Positions 42,053 to 49,898 of a stretch of 64,000 nt of DNA are shown piece after piece. How positions within the stretch are numbered: position 1 is the stretch's first letter; the number at the start of each line of letters is the position of its first letter. Made by a program: the position numbers and the translations under genes. Under the pieces are notes generated by a model. That model ran no database searches. It was not told the origin of the DNA and saw nothing but the letters and a program-made list of their open reading frames with translations. Origin of the DNA: JAFGHJ01 sp964525555 (GTDB taxonomy: Bacteria > Hydrothermota > UBA3072). Location of the stretch: contig CAZGHN010000001.1 in NCBI GenBank assembly GCA_964525555.1, positions 62,001 through 126,000 on the forward strand, written 5' to 3'.

Positions 42053-43203
42053 TGTGTATATCAATTATAACTGTAATAATACTTTTTTCGCAGGCATGGG
42101 AAGCTTATTTGCCAAACAGTTTCGGTTCTCTCTCTTCCGGACTGGGTGGTTCGCCGGTTGCATTTTATGATGCTGTAGAATACGGCGCTTACAATCCCGC
42201 GGCATTGACAGGTATAGGCAGATTTACCGCTTCTGTTGATTATCGTTTTGTAAGCGGTGAAGGGTATTTTTGGGATGACGATAAATACAGCACTTCTGAA
42301 AACTTTCTGGATTTTTTTGGGCTTTCACTTCCTTTAAATAAAAAATTCTACTTTGGGGTTTTTTTCTCGGTTCCCTACAATCTTCGTAATAAATATCCCT
42401 GGGAACCCGTATATACTCTTCCATCGCAAGAGGACACAACCTATTATCGTTTTAGCAGTGTTAATAGATTTTATTCTTTCTCGCCTTCTGTCGGCTTTAA
42501 AATTAACGAGCAATTCTCGGTAGGTCTATCCCTTTCCGGAATAGTAAAAGCGGAAAAATTTTTAGTGGAACACTCAAGCGAAGATGAGGAAGATAACTTT
42601 AATAATAAATATAATTACGGAATCGAACCGTGCCTCGGGATACAGTATAGAGAATCAGGATTTTCTTTGGGTTTCATAATTAAAAAAGGCTTTACAAAAG
42701 CACATCATCGTAATCTTACTATCTATATTGTTGACGGAATAGGCGATACAACCGAAAATGTGGAAGGAGGAGAATCCACTCCGCTTGTTTTATCCGGAGG
42801 TATAAGCAAATCTATTGCAGATAAATTTACTCTGAATTTCTCAGTCGACTACATAGGCTGGAAAAGACTAACTTGTGAAACGGAAGAAGGCATCAGCTTT
42901 ACTCCCGAGAATGTAAATGATGTGGTAAGTCTTCATGCAGGAGGAGAATACCGGGTGAACAAAAATATTGCTCTTAGAATGGGCGCTCATAATCTTCCGT
43001 ATACAGTAATTCCCTACTTAGGTTCAGACCTGGATGACCTGTGGGGTGTAGGAGATAAGGATCAGCTATTTTTAAGTTGGGGTATATCTATAATAAAAGA
43101 TCCGATAAGTTTTAACTTTTCATTCGCAACCAGCGAACTACTCGCCAAAGAAAACAGTGCCCTTAAAGAAAACCAGTTCTCTACTTCTATAACTTTTCAG
43201 TAA
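42052..43203 (+). CDS. FadL/OmpP1-like outer-membrane transport protein
   Basis: 383 residues from the ATG after AAGGAGGTATA. Signal peptide CISIITVIILFSQAWEA; then SFGSLSSGLGGSPVAFYDAVEYGAYNPAALTGIGRF, the typical hatch region of FadL-like barrels (substrate entry, small-residue rich, NPA motif). About 14 beta strands follow, ending STSITFQ. The family carries hydrophobic compounds across the outer membrane. It ends 93 bp before the second copy of the repeated terminator. Confidence 0.8.
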   Translation: MCISIITVIILFSQAWEAYLPNSFGSLSSGLGGSPVAFYDAVEYGAYNPAALTGIGRFTASVDYRFVSGEGYFWDDDKYSTSENFLDFFGLSLPLNKKFYFGVFFSVPYNLRNKYPWEPVYTLPSQEDTTYYRFSSVNRFYSFSPSVGFKINEQFSVGLSLSGIVKAEKFLVEHSSEDEEDNFNNKYNYGIEPCLGIQYRESGFSLGFIIKKGFTKAHHRNLTIYIVDGIGDTTENVEGGESTPLVLSGGISKSIADKFTLNFSVDYIGWKRLTCETEEGISFTPENVNDVVSLHAGGEYRVNKNIALRMGAHNLPYTVIPYLGSDLDDLWGVGDKDQLFLSWGISIIKDPISFNFSFATSELLAKENSALKENQFSTSITFQ

Positions 43204-43296
43204 GAGGAGTAGATGGGGGGCAGGGTCTGATTTTTGAATTCGTAAATTCTCCGAATTTGAGTTAAATAGTAAAATGGGAAAATAGTTAAATAGTAA

Positions 43297-43345
43297 AAAA
43301 GCAGAAGAATAAAAAAGGCGGGTATTCCCCGCCTTTTTTCGTTTA
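43297..43345 (+). terminator. Repeated terminator element, copy 2
   Basis: AGCAGAAGAATAAAAAAGGC then GGGTATTCCCCGCCTTTTTTC; stem GGCGGG/CCCGCC. Terminates the porin gene. Confidence 0.9.
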
Positions 43346-43408
43346 TGTATCTGTAAAATAGCTGACAGCCGACGGCAACCCTCCCCTCATCTTCAACCAA
43401 TAAAAACA

Positions 43409-43436
43409 TTGACAGGTAAAAATTATTCGTTATAAA
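43409..43436 (+). promoter_or_regulatory. Promoter of the PP-loop gene
   Basis: TTGACA (43409-43414), 16 nt, TATAAA (43431-43436). Confidence 0.6.
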
Positions 43437-43488
43437 TTGTGTATGAAAAATTCAGAAATGCCAAAATTTAGACATTAAGAGGTGTAAC

Positions 43489-44178
43489 ATGGTAGAAAAG
43501 GTTCTTTTTACATGGAGCGGCGGCAAGGATAGTGCTATGGCTCTTTACGAAATGCAGAGATCGCATGATTATGAAATAGCGGCGCTGCTGACAACCGTAA
43601 CTGAAGACTACGATAGAATCAGCATGCATGGCGTACGGCGTATTCTTCTTGAACAACAGGCAGAATCTTTAGGTATTCCACTCGAAAAGGTCTATATCAC
43701 GAAGAAAGCATCCGATGATGAGTATGAGACAAAAATGAGGGATAAGCTAACGGACTATAAAAATCGAGGTGTTTTATCGGTTGTTTTCGGAGACATTTTC
43801 TTAGAGGACTTGAGGAAGTATCGAGAAGAAAATTTATCGAAAGTAGGGATGAAGGGAATTTTTCCTATATGGAAAAAGGATACTGCCGAACTTGCCCACA
43901 CATTCATAGATTCGGGATTCAAGGCAGTCATTACCTGCGTTGATTCACAAGTTCTCGACAAAGATTTTGCAGGGAGGGACTTCGATAAACAATTTCTATC
44001 CGAACTTCCTTCCACTGTTGACCCGTGTGGTGAGAACGGAGAATTTCATTCATTTGTATATGACGGACCGGTATTCCGGCAGACGATATTATACGAAAAG
44101 GGAGATATAGTTTTGCGAGACAACCGTTTTTACTTTTGTGATTTGATGACTATTAATGTGAAAGGGGACGGTGCTTGA
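43489..44178 (+). CDS. Diphthine-ammonia ligase-like PP-loop enzyme
   Basis: 229 residues. N-terminal PP-loop FTWSGGKDSAMALYEM binds ATP; AALLTTVTEDYDRISMHGVR and EDLRKYREENLSKVGMKGIFPIW match the Dph6/MJ0570 family (N-type ATP pyrophosphatase). In archaea and eukaryotes Dph6 amidates diphthine on EF-2; bacteria lack diphthamide, so the bacterial substrate is unknown. The last four codons and stop (GDGA-TGA) fall inside repeat copy 3, so the native C-terminus may have been replaced. Confidence 0.85.
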   Translation: MVEKVLFTWSGGKDSAMALYEMQRSHDYEIAALLTTVTEDYDRISMHGVRRILLEQQAESLGIPLEKVYITKKASDDEYETKMRDKLTDYKNRGVLSVVFGDIFLEDLRKYREENLSKVGMKGIFPIWKKDTAELAHTFIDSGFKAVITCVDSQVLDKDFAGRDFDKQFLSELPSTVDPCGENGEFHSFVYDGPVFRQTILYEKGDIVLRDNRFYFCDLMTINVKGDGA

Positions 44179-44191
44179 CATTGTGACAAAT
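44164..44191. repeat. GGGGACGG-TGCTTGACATTGTG repeat, copy 3, inside a gene end
   Basis: GGGGACGGTGCTTGACATTG then TGACAAAT. Its TGA provides the stop codon of the PP-loop enzyme gene. Confidence 0.75.
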
Positions 44192-44195
44192 CAAC

Positions 44196-44266
44196 AAACA
44201 AAAAATAAAATCATTGTAGTTCTCGATAAACTCTTCGTAATGGAAATCAGAAGTAAGAAGGGGTAA
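44196..44266 (+). pseudogene. Duplicated 3' fragment of the 71-aa gene
   Basis: About 70 bp, over 90 percent identical to 41600-41670, encoding KNKIIVVLDKLFVMEIRSKKG-stop. It directly follows repeat copy 3, so repeat plus fragment look like one transposed or recombined unit. Confidence 0.75.
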
Positions 44267-44576
44267 TTCTTACCTGAGTCTGAACTCCATTTACAAGTAC
44301 AGAAAGAATTTCGAATCCTAAGTCAAGGAATATTTTTAGTACTCTTAATAGTTAAAGGGGTTAGGAGTCACTAAGACCTAATACCTGATATCTAGCACCT
44401 AATTACGCATACTACTATTGACATTTAGTTCTTTTTTCGATATAATGTATAGATGATGAATATAGTTATCTATAAATCGAAGAACATAACAGAAAACTAA
44501 GGAGTTTTAAAACAAAAAAATATTATCGACAAGCAGAAAAAAAGTTTTAAAAATAAATAGAAAGAAGGAGGGCAAA
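44267..44576. other. Leader region before the metallo-beta-lactamase gene
   Basis: A 310-bp gap. TTGACA (44418-44423), 17 nt, TATAAT (44441-44446) is a near-perfect promoter. An ORF at 44453-44500 reads MMNIVIYKSKN..., vaguely like the micro-ORFs of the conserved leaders. AAGGAGTTTT lies at 44501-44510. Confidence 0.5.
44418..44446 (+). promoter_or_regulatory. Promoter, TTGACA-N17-TATAAT
   Basis: Shares TTGACATTTAGTTCTTTTTT with the promoter at 37025. Confidence 0.8.
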
Positions 44577-44651
44577 ATGAGGAAAGTTAGTATTTCTTGT
44601 ATGGTGTTTTTAGTTTGTTTATGTGTTACACAAGTTGCGCATGCGAACTAA
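44577..44651 (+). CDS. 24-aa signal-peptide-like ORF before the metallo-beta-lactamase gene
   Basis: ATG behind AGAAGGAGGGCAAA; reads MRKVSISCMVFLVCLCVTQV followed by AHAN-stop, a complete signal peptide with an A-H-A cleavage motif but no mature protein. It ends 12 nt before the next gene. It may be the leftover of a signal sequence once fused to the enzyme, or a small membrane peptide. Confidence 0.5.
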   Translation: MRKVSISCMVFLVCLCVTQVAHAN

Positions 44652-44663
44652 AGGAGGTTATCA

Positions 44664-46121
44664 ATGAAATTTGTAAAGAACTATATCTCTGAGTTAAAAA
44701 CTAGTAAAAGTAATATAATGCTCTTATGGGGTGATCCGGTTCATATTATTAGTGGCCCTGATGGTAACGGCTTCTATAAGGTTAAAGTGAGAACAAGAAA
44801 TGGAATTATTCATAAAGACGAATTGACCGATACAAGTGAATTACTTGAGATCTACATAATTGACGTTGGGCAAGGCGATGGAGTTCTTATGAAAACCCCC
44901 AACAACAAATGGCATCTCATGGATGCAGGAGTTGCGAATATAGCTCAAATGACAAAAAAAGGAGCTGCAAATTTTCTGCGATGGAAATTTATTGATGACT
45001 TGCGGATGAATAAAATCAATTTAGAGAACCTAATAATGTCACATCCTGATTATGATCATTACGGAGGAATGATCGATTTATTAAACGGTAAACTTCATGA
45101 TGGAAGAATTTTTTCTTTTAAGGCTAAAAACTTCTACCACTCAGGGATGATGCGTTTTGACAAAAGTCCAGAGTTTGGCAATACTGCAAAAGGGAAAGTT
45201 GCTGACTTTCCAGAAGACAAACATGGAATTCCAAAGAAGGGAACTTTTATTAAAGAAATTCTTGATGATAAACAATCTTTTCAAAATGCCCGTAAATTTA
45301 AAAAAGGTAGTTTCCATCAGCTAACAGATTTGTTAAAAACAAAAGTCCAGCATATTAAACGTATATCACATTTAGATAAATACTTGCCGGATTATAAACC
45401 CGGACAGAACAAATTTTCAATCAAAATCTTAGGACCAATTTTAGAGGAGTATAAGCCGGCTCAATTTGGGTTAAGGAAATTAGGAAGCAAAAGTATCACA
45501 ATTAATGGGCATTCCGTTGTATTGAGAATAGATTATAAGAAATCAAGAATATTACTTACAGGAGACCTGAATGAAAAATCCCAGAGATTACTGATGAGTT
45601 ATATTCCAGAAGAAGAATTCGCTGCAGATGTAGTTAAAGGCTGTCACCATGGCTCGGAAGATATCCATCTGATGTTCATCAAGGCAATGAAAGCAAGAAC
45701 AACTGTAATATCGTCTGGAGATAACGAAGATTATTCTCATCCAAGACCAGTAGTTTTAGGAGCATCCGCATTTTACGGGAGGGAAATCAAAGTACGCGAC
45801 ATCAAGGAAAAGAAATATATAACGACTCCTCCGTTAATCTATTCGACGGAATTAGCCCGATCAACAAAACTCGCTCATATGAAAATCGGAAAATGGATAG
45901 ACAGTAAAACAGCTAAAGAACGATATATACATCAAGATGATACAAGAATTAAAACACAAGAATCTGGAGCCAGATACAGATCAATGGAAAGAATGCCTTT
46001 GGCATCTGGATTGGTTTACGGTCTGGTCAATATTAGAACAGACGGTGATCACATTCTATGCGCTACAATGGAAGAATCCGGAAACGACTTTGATGTGAAA
46101 ATTTTCAAAGCCGGGGTATAG
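44664..46121 (+). CDS. ComEC-like metallo-beta-lactamase-fold protein with SH3-like N-terminus
   Basis: 485 residues. Residues 22-57 (WGDPVHIISGPDGNGFYKVK) look like a bacterial SH3 domain. The MBL domain starts LEIYIIDVGQGDGVLMKTP; metal ligands HPDYDH at 127-132; then VLRIDYKKSRILLTGDLNEKS and KGCHHGSEDIH; a late His in NEDYSHPRP. It resembles the hydrolase domain of ComEC and stand-alone relatives found near defence genes. It has no signal peptide itself. AAAGGAGGTTATCA precedes the ATG. Confidence 0.88.
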   Translation: MKFVKNYISELKTSKSNIMLLWGDPVHIISGPDGNGFYKVKVRTRNGIIHKDELTDTSELLEIYIIDVGQGDGVLMKTPNNKWHLMDAGVANIAQMTKKGAANFLRWKFIDDLRMNKINLENLIMSHPDYDHYGGMIDLLNGKLHDGRIFSFKAKNFYHSGMMRFDKSPEFGNTAKGKVADFPEDKHGIPKKGTFIKEILDDKQSFQNARKFKKGSFHQLTDLLKTKVQHIKRISHLDKYLPDYKPGQNKFSIKILGPILEEYKPAQFGLRKLGSKSITINGHSVVLRIDYKKSRILLTGDLNEKSQRLLMSYIPEEEFAADVVKGCHHGSEDIHLMFIKAMKARTTVISSGDNEDYSHPRPVVLGASAFYGREIKVRDIKEKKYITTPPLIYSTELARSTKLAHMKIGKWIDSKTAKERYIHQDDTRIKTQESGARYRSMERMPLASGLVYGLVNIRTDGDHILCATMEESGNDFDVKIFKAGV

Positions 46122-46281
46122 CTGAATAACGATAAATATAAATGTAGAAGGGGTCACCTATGAAAAAATCCTCTTAATTCTTTTTCATCTGCGTCCCAAT
46201 TTTAGGGATTAGGGGTTAGGGATTAGGATCTAGTAACAACAACAAAAATTTTCGTGTGTTTTGTGTGTTTCGTAGCAATTT

Positions 46282-46629
46282 TTATGATTTGGGTTTTTTC
46301 TGTATGTTTTGAATTTCTTCCTTAAAGAACGGAAGTTCAAGCTCAATAATATTCCATATAATAGAAAAATCTATTCCGAAATACTCATGAGAAATTCTAT
46401 TTCTTAAGCCAATAATACCTATCCAATCAATATTTTTGTAACCATTTCTTATATTCTCAGGTATATTCTTTGCTGCTTCTCCTATTATTTCAAAATTCCT
46501 AATAACCGCATCAATTGTTTTCCTATCGCTTTTAAAATTATCAAAATTCATATCTTTTACATATTCTTCTATTAAACTCATCGATTCCAAAATATCTTCA
46601 AGAAACAGCTTCCATTCTCTTTTAGACAT
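46282..46629 (-). CDS. hepT: HepT-type toxin (HEPN RNase), pair 1
   Basis: 115 residues. The HEPN catalytic motif R-x4-H-x-Y is present as RNRISHEYF in the last third. It is the usual partner of a minimal nucleotidyltransferase, whose gene overlaps it by 8 nt. HepT cleaves RNA and is inactivated by AMPylation from MntA (established for other members). Confidence 0.92.
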   Translation of the reverse strand: MSKREWKLFLEDILESMSLIEEYVKDMNFDNFKSDRKTIDAVIRNFEIIGEAAKNIPENIRNGYKNIDWIGIIGLRNRISHEYFGIDFSIIWNIIELELPFFKEEIQNIQKKPKS

Positions 46630-46930
46630 ATACCAACTTCTCTAATATGTATTTTTTACGATTAGGTTTTATTGCCTCATGTGTCAATAGGTCAACCTTA
46701 ACACTTAAAATCTCTTCTAGATAATCTGCAAGGTGGATAAAAAGTAAACCCACCGGTTCCTTGAATTCAACAAGTATATCTACATCGCTTTCGGCGTTTT
46801 GTTCGTTTCGTACATAGGAACCAAAGATGGCAATACTTTTTACTTTATATTTCTCTTCAAGTTCCCTTTTATGCGCATTAATTATTTTTTTCAATTCTTC
46901 TAAATCCTTCATAATTATAACATCTCCCAT
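46622..46930 (-). CDS. mntA: MntA-type antitoxin nucleotidyltransferase, pair 1
   Basis: 102 residues. The nucleotidyltransferase motif GSYVRNEQNAESDVDILVEF (GSx10DxD) lies near residues 42-61. The start is ambiguous between residues 1 and 7; the second ATG has GGGAG upstream. It inactivates the overlapping HepT toxin. A weak TTGACT-N17-TATCTT promoter lies at 46944-46972. Confidence 0.92.
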   Translation of the reverse strand: MGDVIIMKDLEELKKIINAHKRELEEKYKVKSIAIFGSYVRNEQNAESDVDILVEFKEPVGLLFIHLADYLEEILSVKVDLLTHEAIKPNRKKYILEKLVYV

Positions 46931-47099
46931 CTCTCTTTTTTATAAGATATTAAAAGTATAAGAATTAGTCAAGGGATATTGATACAAATAGTAAGTAGGG
47001 AGTAGAGAGCAGTTAGCAGCAAAAAGCTTAACAACAAAAAAATTGAAACAAATAATTTTCTTCTGCGTCTAACTTTATAAATAAACGGAGGTTTTTAAA

Positions 47100-47168
47100 A
47101 TGAAATTAACAAATAAAAGATTCGGACATTATAAAGAACAATATCAGATAGCTAAAAACTTAAATTAA
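47100..47168 (+). CDS. 22-aa ORF, copy 1
   Basis: MKLTNKRFGHYKEQYQIAKN followed by LN-stop. AACGGAGGTTTTTAAA precedes the ATG, and a terminator follows 12 bp after the stop, so it has the layout of a tiny gene. The nucleotide sequence is identical to the copy at 48060. Confidence 0.5.
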   Translation: MKLTNKRFGHYKEQYQIAKNLN

Positions 47169-47179
47169 ATAGTAACAAA

Positions 47180-47226
47180 AAAAGCAGAAGAATAAAAAAG
47201 GCGGGTATTCCCCGTCTTTTTTCGTT
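47180..47226 (+). terminator. Repeated terminator element, copy 3
   Basis: AGCAGAAGAATAAAAAAGGC, GGGTATTCCCCGTC, T-run. One stem position is G-U instead of G-C. Confidence 0.85.
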
Positions 47227-47298
47227 AACACTTTACAAACCAACCATTCCACCAACCAACAATTTTAAAATCTTTATAACAAATGATTTTACTTAAAT

Positions 47299-47640
47299 CT
47301 ATGATTTTATATCTTTTAAAATATTACTTATTTTATTTTTAAGTTCGGGAACTGATTTTTGAATAGTTGTCCAGATAATCTTTTTATCTAATCCAAAGTA
47401 TTCATGGGCTACTATATTCCTCATCGACCTCATTTTTTGCCAGGGTATATCATCATATTTAGATTTTATTTCTTCTGAAAGCTGAATCGAGGCTTCCCCA
47501 ATTATCTCGAAGTTTCTTGCTATAGCATCAAAAACTAAAGCATTGTTTTTGAAATCTTCAAAATTCATTCCTTCTGTAAATTTTAAGATCTTTTCTATCG
47601 ATTGGAGTATATCGTTTAAGTAAAGATTTGCCTCTCTCAT
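47299..47640 (-). CDS. hepT: HepT-type toxin, pair 2
   Basis: 113 residues, with RNIVAHEYF as the R-x4-H-x-Y HEPN motif. It is paralogous to pair 1 but diverged (about a third identical by eye), so pair 2 is an independent acquisition or an old duplicate. It overlaps the nucleotidyltransferase gene by 4 nt. Confidence 0.92.
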   Translation of the reverse strand: MREANLYLNDILQSIEKILKFTEGMNFEDFKNNALVFDAIARNFEIIGEASIQLSEEIKSKYDDIPWQKMRSMRNIVAHEYFGLDKKIIWTTIQKSVPELKNKISNILKDIKS

Positions 47641-47924
47641 ATATAGATAACTTCTTTCATTATATCATCTTTAATCAGCGGTTTTATTGCATCTTTTGTC
47701 ACCAGGTCTACCTTTCTTGAAAGATTTTCAGAAAGAAAGTCCCTTAAATCTATATATTCAAATATATCGATGTCTTTATCAAATTCGACTAAAATATCGA
47801 TATCACTATCCCCGACTTCCTCACCTCTGGAGAAAGAACCAAAAACCCCAATTTTTAATACACCATATTTTTCATGGAGTTCAGGTTGCATATTTTTTAG
47901 CTTCTCTTTAATTTCTTTTAACAT
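47637..47924 (-). CDS. mntA: MntA-type antitoxin nucleotidyltransferase, pair 2
   Basis: 95 residues from the ATG at 47922-47924, which follows TGAGGAGTTAAAATTT; an upstream extension of 33 residues is unlikely because it would run through the promoter. GSFSRGEEVGDSDIDILVEF is the GSx10DxD motif. A promoter TTGACA-N17-TACCAT is at 47952-47980. Confidence 0.92.
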   Translation of the reverse strand: MLKEIKEKLKNMQPELHEKYGVLKIGVFGSFSRGEEVGDSDIDILVEFDKDIDIFEYIDLRDFLSENLSRKVDLVTKDAIKPLIKDDIMKEVIYI

Positions 47925-48059
47925 AAATTTTAACTCCTCATTGTTACAATTATGGTAATATCTTTTATTACTTATGTCAACACTAAAAATTTCTTTGCCG
48001 ATATTGAAACAAATCCTCCCCATCCGCGTCTAACTTGATAAATAAACGGAGGTTTAAAA

Positions 48060-48128
48060 ATGAAATTAACAAATAAAAGATTCGGACATTATAAAGAACA
48101 ATATCAGATAGCTAAAAACTTAAATTAA
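48060..48128 (+). CDS. 22-aa ORF, copy 2
   Basis: Nucleotide-identical to the ORF at 47100-47168, with the same ribosome-binding site and following terminator. Confidence 0.5.
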   Translation: MKLTNKRFGHYKEQYQIAKNLN

Positions 48129-48138
48129 ATAGTAAAAA

Positions 48139-48186
48139 AAAGCAGAAGAATAAAAAAGGCGGGTGTTCCCCGCCTTTTTTCGTTTA
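48139..48186 (+). terminator. Repeated terminator element, copy 4
   Basis: GGCGGG-TGTTCC-CCGCC hairpin with T-run; 23 bp before the next promoter. Confidence 0.88.
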
Positions 48187-48208
48187 TATATGTGAATCCA
48201 CCCCATCC

Positions 48209-48237
48209 TTGACATTTATTGTTTTTTTCGGTATCAT
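48209..48237 (+). promoter_or_regulatory. Promoter of the beta-propeller lipoprotein gene
   Basis: TTGACA (48209-48214), 17 nt, TATCAT (48232-48237). Confidence 0.75.
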
Positions 48238-48253
48238 CTACACAGGAGGTATT

Positions 48254-49258
48254 ATGAGAAATTGGTTTTTAGTTTTTTCTTTAATTCTAATCTTAACTAT
48301 TAATGGTTGTACATTCGGGGTAATCTTTTTCCCAGTAGTTGGAAGTGATGGTACTGTTTATGTTACCGAAAATAAAAATCTTTACGCTTTAAATCCTGAT
48401 AAAACCCTAAAATGGAAATATACAGCCCGAAGTAAACTTTCACGTCGTCTTGCCCTGGGAAACGACAACACAATATATGTGGCTGGATTGGAAGGTGGTA
48501 TGTTTGCTATAAACCCGGACGGAACCACCAAATGGAGAAAAATTTATGAAAAGTTCTCAGAACTAGTCCCAGCCACTGTAAAAGACACTATAATTTATGT
48601 GGTTCTCGGTGAAAATCTTTGTGCTATGAATTTAAATGGAACGAAAAAGTGGAAGTTTCCAACAGGAAACAAAATATATTCCCCTGCTGTCTTTGACAGT
48701 AATGGTAACATATATGTTGTAACCTCTGATAATAATCTTTACGCTATAAATCCGGATGGTACCAGAAAATGGAAACTTTCAGCTAAAATTAATGCGTTTA
48801 TCTCTCCTTTTATTGGTAATGATAATACTATTTATGTGTGTTCTACCGATGGCAACCTTTACGCCTTAAATCCCGAAGGAAAGGTGAAGTGGAATAAAAT
48901 TTATGGGTATGTCTCTACTGTTATTAGTAACGATAGTACTGTTTATGTTGGCGCGGACACTAATCTCTATGCGTTAAGTCTTGATGGAAAGGTCAAATGG
49001 GAGTATATAATCAAAGAGAGAGTAGGATCTCTTTTTACTACCAACGATAGTAATGTCTGTGCGATAACATTCAGCCAAGAATTTATTTGCCTAAATCCGG
49101 ATGGCACCAAAAAATGGTCTTCGTCTTTTTTAGGGGGTTGGAGATTTTCCCCACCAGCTATGGACAATAATGGTAATATATATATAGGCTCAAATGATGG
49201 AAATCTCTATGCAATTAATGCTGATGGTACATTAAAATGGGAATTTTCCGGGTATTAG
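48254..49258 (+). CDS. PQQ-like beta-propeller lipoprotein
   Basis: 334 residues from the ATG after CAGGAGGTATT. Lipobox LTINGC. About eight repeats of the form NLYALNPDGTLKWK build a PQQ-type (BamB-like) beta-propeller. No catalytic or cofactor residues are obvious, so it is likely a structural or scaffold propeller on the outer membrane or in the periplasm. The transcript leader is short: the promoter lies about 17 nt before the ATG. Confidence 0.88.
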   Translation: MRNWFLVFSLILILTINGCTFGVIFFPVVGSDGTVYVTENKNLYALNPDKTLKWKYTARSKLSRRLALGNDNTIYVAGLEGGMFAINPDGTTKWRKIYEKFSELVPATVKDTIIYVVLGENLCAMNLNGTKKWKFPTGNKIYSPAVFDSNGNIYVVTSDNNLYAINPDGTRKWKLSAKINAFISPFIGNDNTIYVCSTDGNLYALNPEGKVKWNKIYGYVSTVISNDSTVYVGADTNLYALSLDGKVKWEYIIKERVGSLFTTNDSNVCAITFSQEFICLNPDGTKKWSSSFLGGWRFSPPAMDNNGNIYIGSNDGNLYAINADGTLKWEFSGY

Positions 49259-49364
49259 TGAAACGAATTTTTCTTAAAGAAAAACTAAAATCTTCTCCGT
49301 GCCCTCCGTGTTAGAAAAAAATAGCTGACCGCCGACGGCTGACGGCCAACAACAAAAAAATTCC

Positions 49365-49392
49365 TTGCTAAACTCTTCAATTTACCTATAAT
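49365..49392 (+). promoter_or_regulatory. Promoter of the NYN gene
   Basis: TTGCTA (49365-49370), 16 nt, TATAAT (49387-49392), only 14 nt before the ATG, so the leader is very short. Confidence 0.5.
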
Positions 49393-49406
49393 ACAAATGA
49401 ATTTTT

Positions 49407-49898
49407 ATGAAGAATGGAAAGAACAATTATGCTTTTATAGACAGTCAAAATCTCAACTTATCCATACGCGATCAGGGATGGATTTTAGATTTCAAGAAAT
49501 TTAGAACATATCTGAAGGATAAATATAATATAACGAAAGCCTTCCTCTTCATTGGCTATGTACACGAAAATCAAGATCTGTATACTACCCTGCAAGAATT
49601 TGGTTATATATTAGTGTTCAAACCAACTTTAAAATTACCGGAAGGCAAAGTTAAAGGAAATGTAGACGCTGAATTAGTTTTGCAAGCAATGATAGAATTT
49701 GAAAATTATGAGAAAGCTTTGATCGTTACTGGCGATGGAGATTTTCATTGTCTTGTAAAATATCTTTTAAAGAAAGAAAAACTACTGAAATTAATGATCC
49801 CAAATCGCAACAAATATTCATCCCTTTTTAGAAAAATGATGCCACATATAGTATTTATGAATAATCTAAAAAGAAAACTTGCTTTTACTCGAGATTAA
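49407..49898 (+). CDS. NYN/LabA-type PIN-like ribonuclease domain protein
   Basis: 163 residues. NYAFIDSQNLNLSIRDQGW carries the first catalytic Asp; KVKGNVDAELVLQAMIEFENYEKALIVTGDGDFHCLVKYL supplies the second acidic cluster (VDAELV, TGDGDF). This is the NYN domain of the PIN-like nuclease superfamily. The gene stands alone in the defence-like region with no ribosome-binding site visible before the ATG. Confidence 0.88.
   Translation: MKNGKNNYAFIDSQNLNLSIRDQGWILDFKKFRTYLKDKYNITKAFLFIGYVHENQDLYTTLQEFGYILVFKPTLKLPEGKVKGNVDAELVLQAMIEFENYEKALIVTGDGDFHCLVKYLLKKEKLLKLMIPNRNKYSSLFRKMMPHIVFMNNLKRKLAFTRD

Larger units (their letters stand above)
47042..47226 (+). repeat. 185-bp direct repeat, left copy
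   Basis: Begins ATTGAAACAAAT, contains CGTCTAACTTTATAAAT, AAACGGAGG, the 22-codon ORF and terminator copy 3. The right copy is at 48003-48186; 76 bp around the ORF are identical. Together they frame the second HepT/MntA pair. Confidence 0.85.
48003..48186 (+). repeat. 185-bp direct repeat, right copy
   Basis: Same order of parts as the left copy: ATTGAAACAAAT, CGTCTAACTTGATAAAT, AAACGGAGG, the 22-codon ORF, terminator. Confidence 0.85.

Noticed and set aside
47042..48186. Composite transposon
   Set aside because: Direct repeats frame the cassette, but no transposase gene or terminal inverted repeats are seen.
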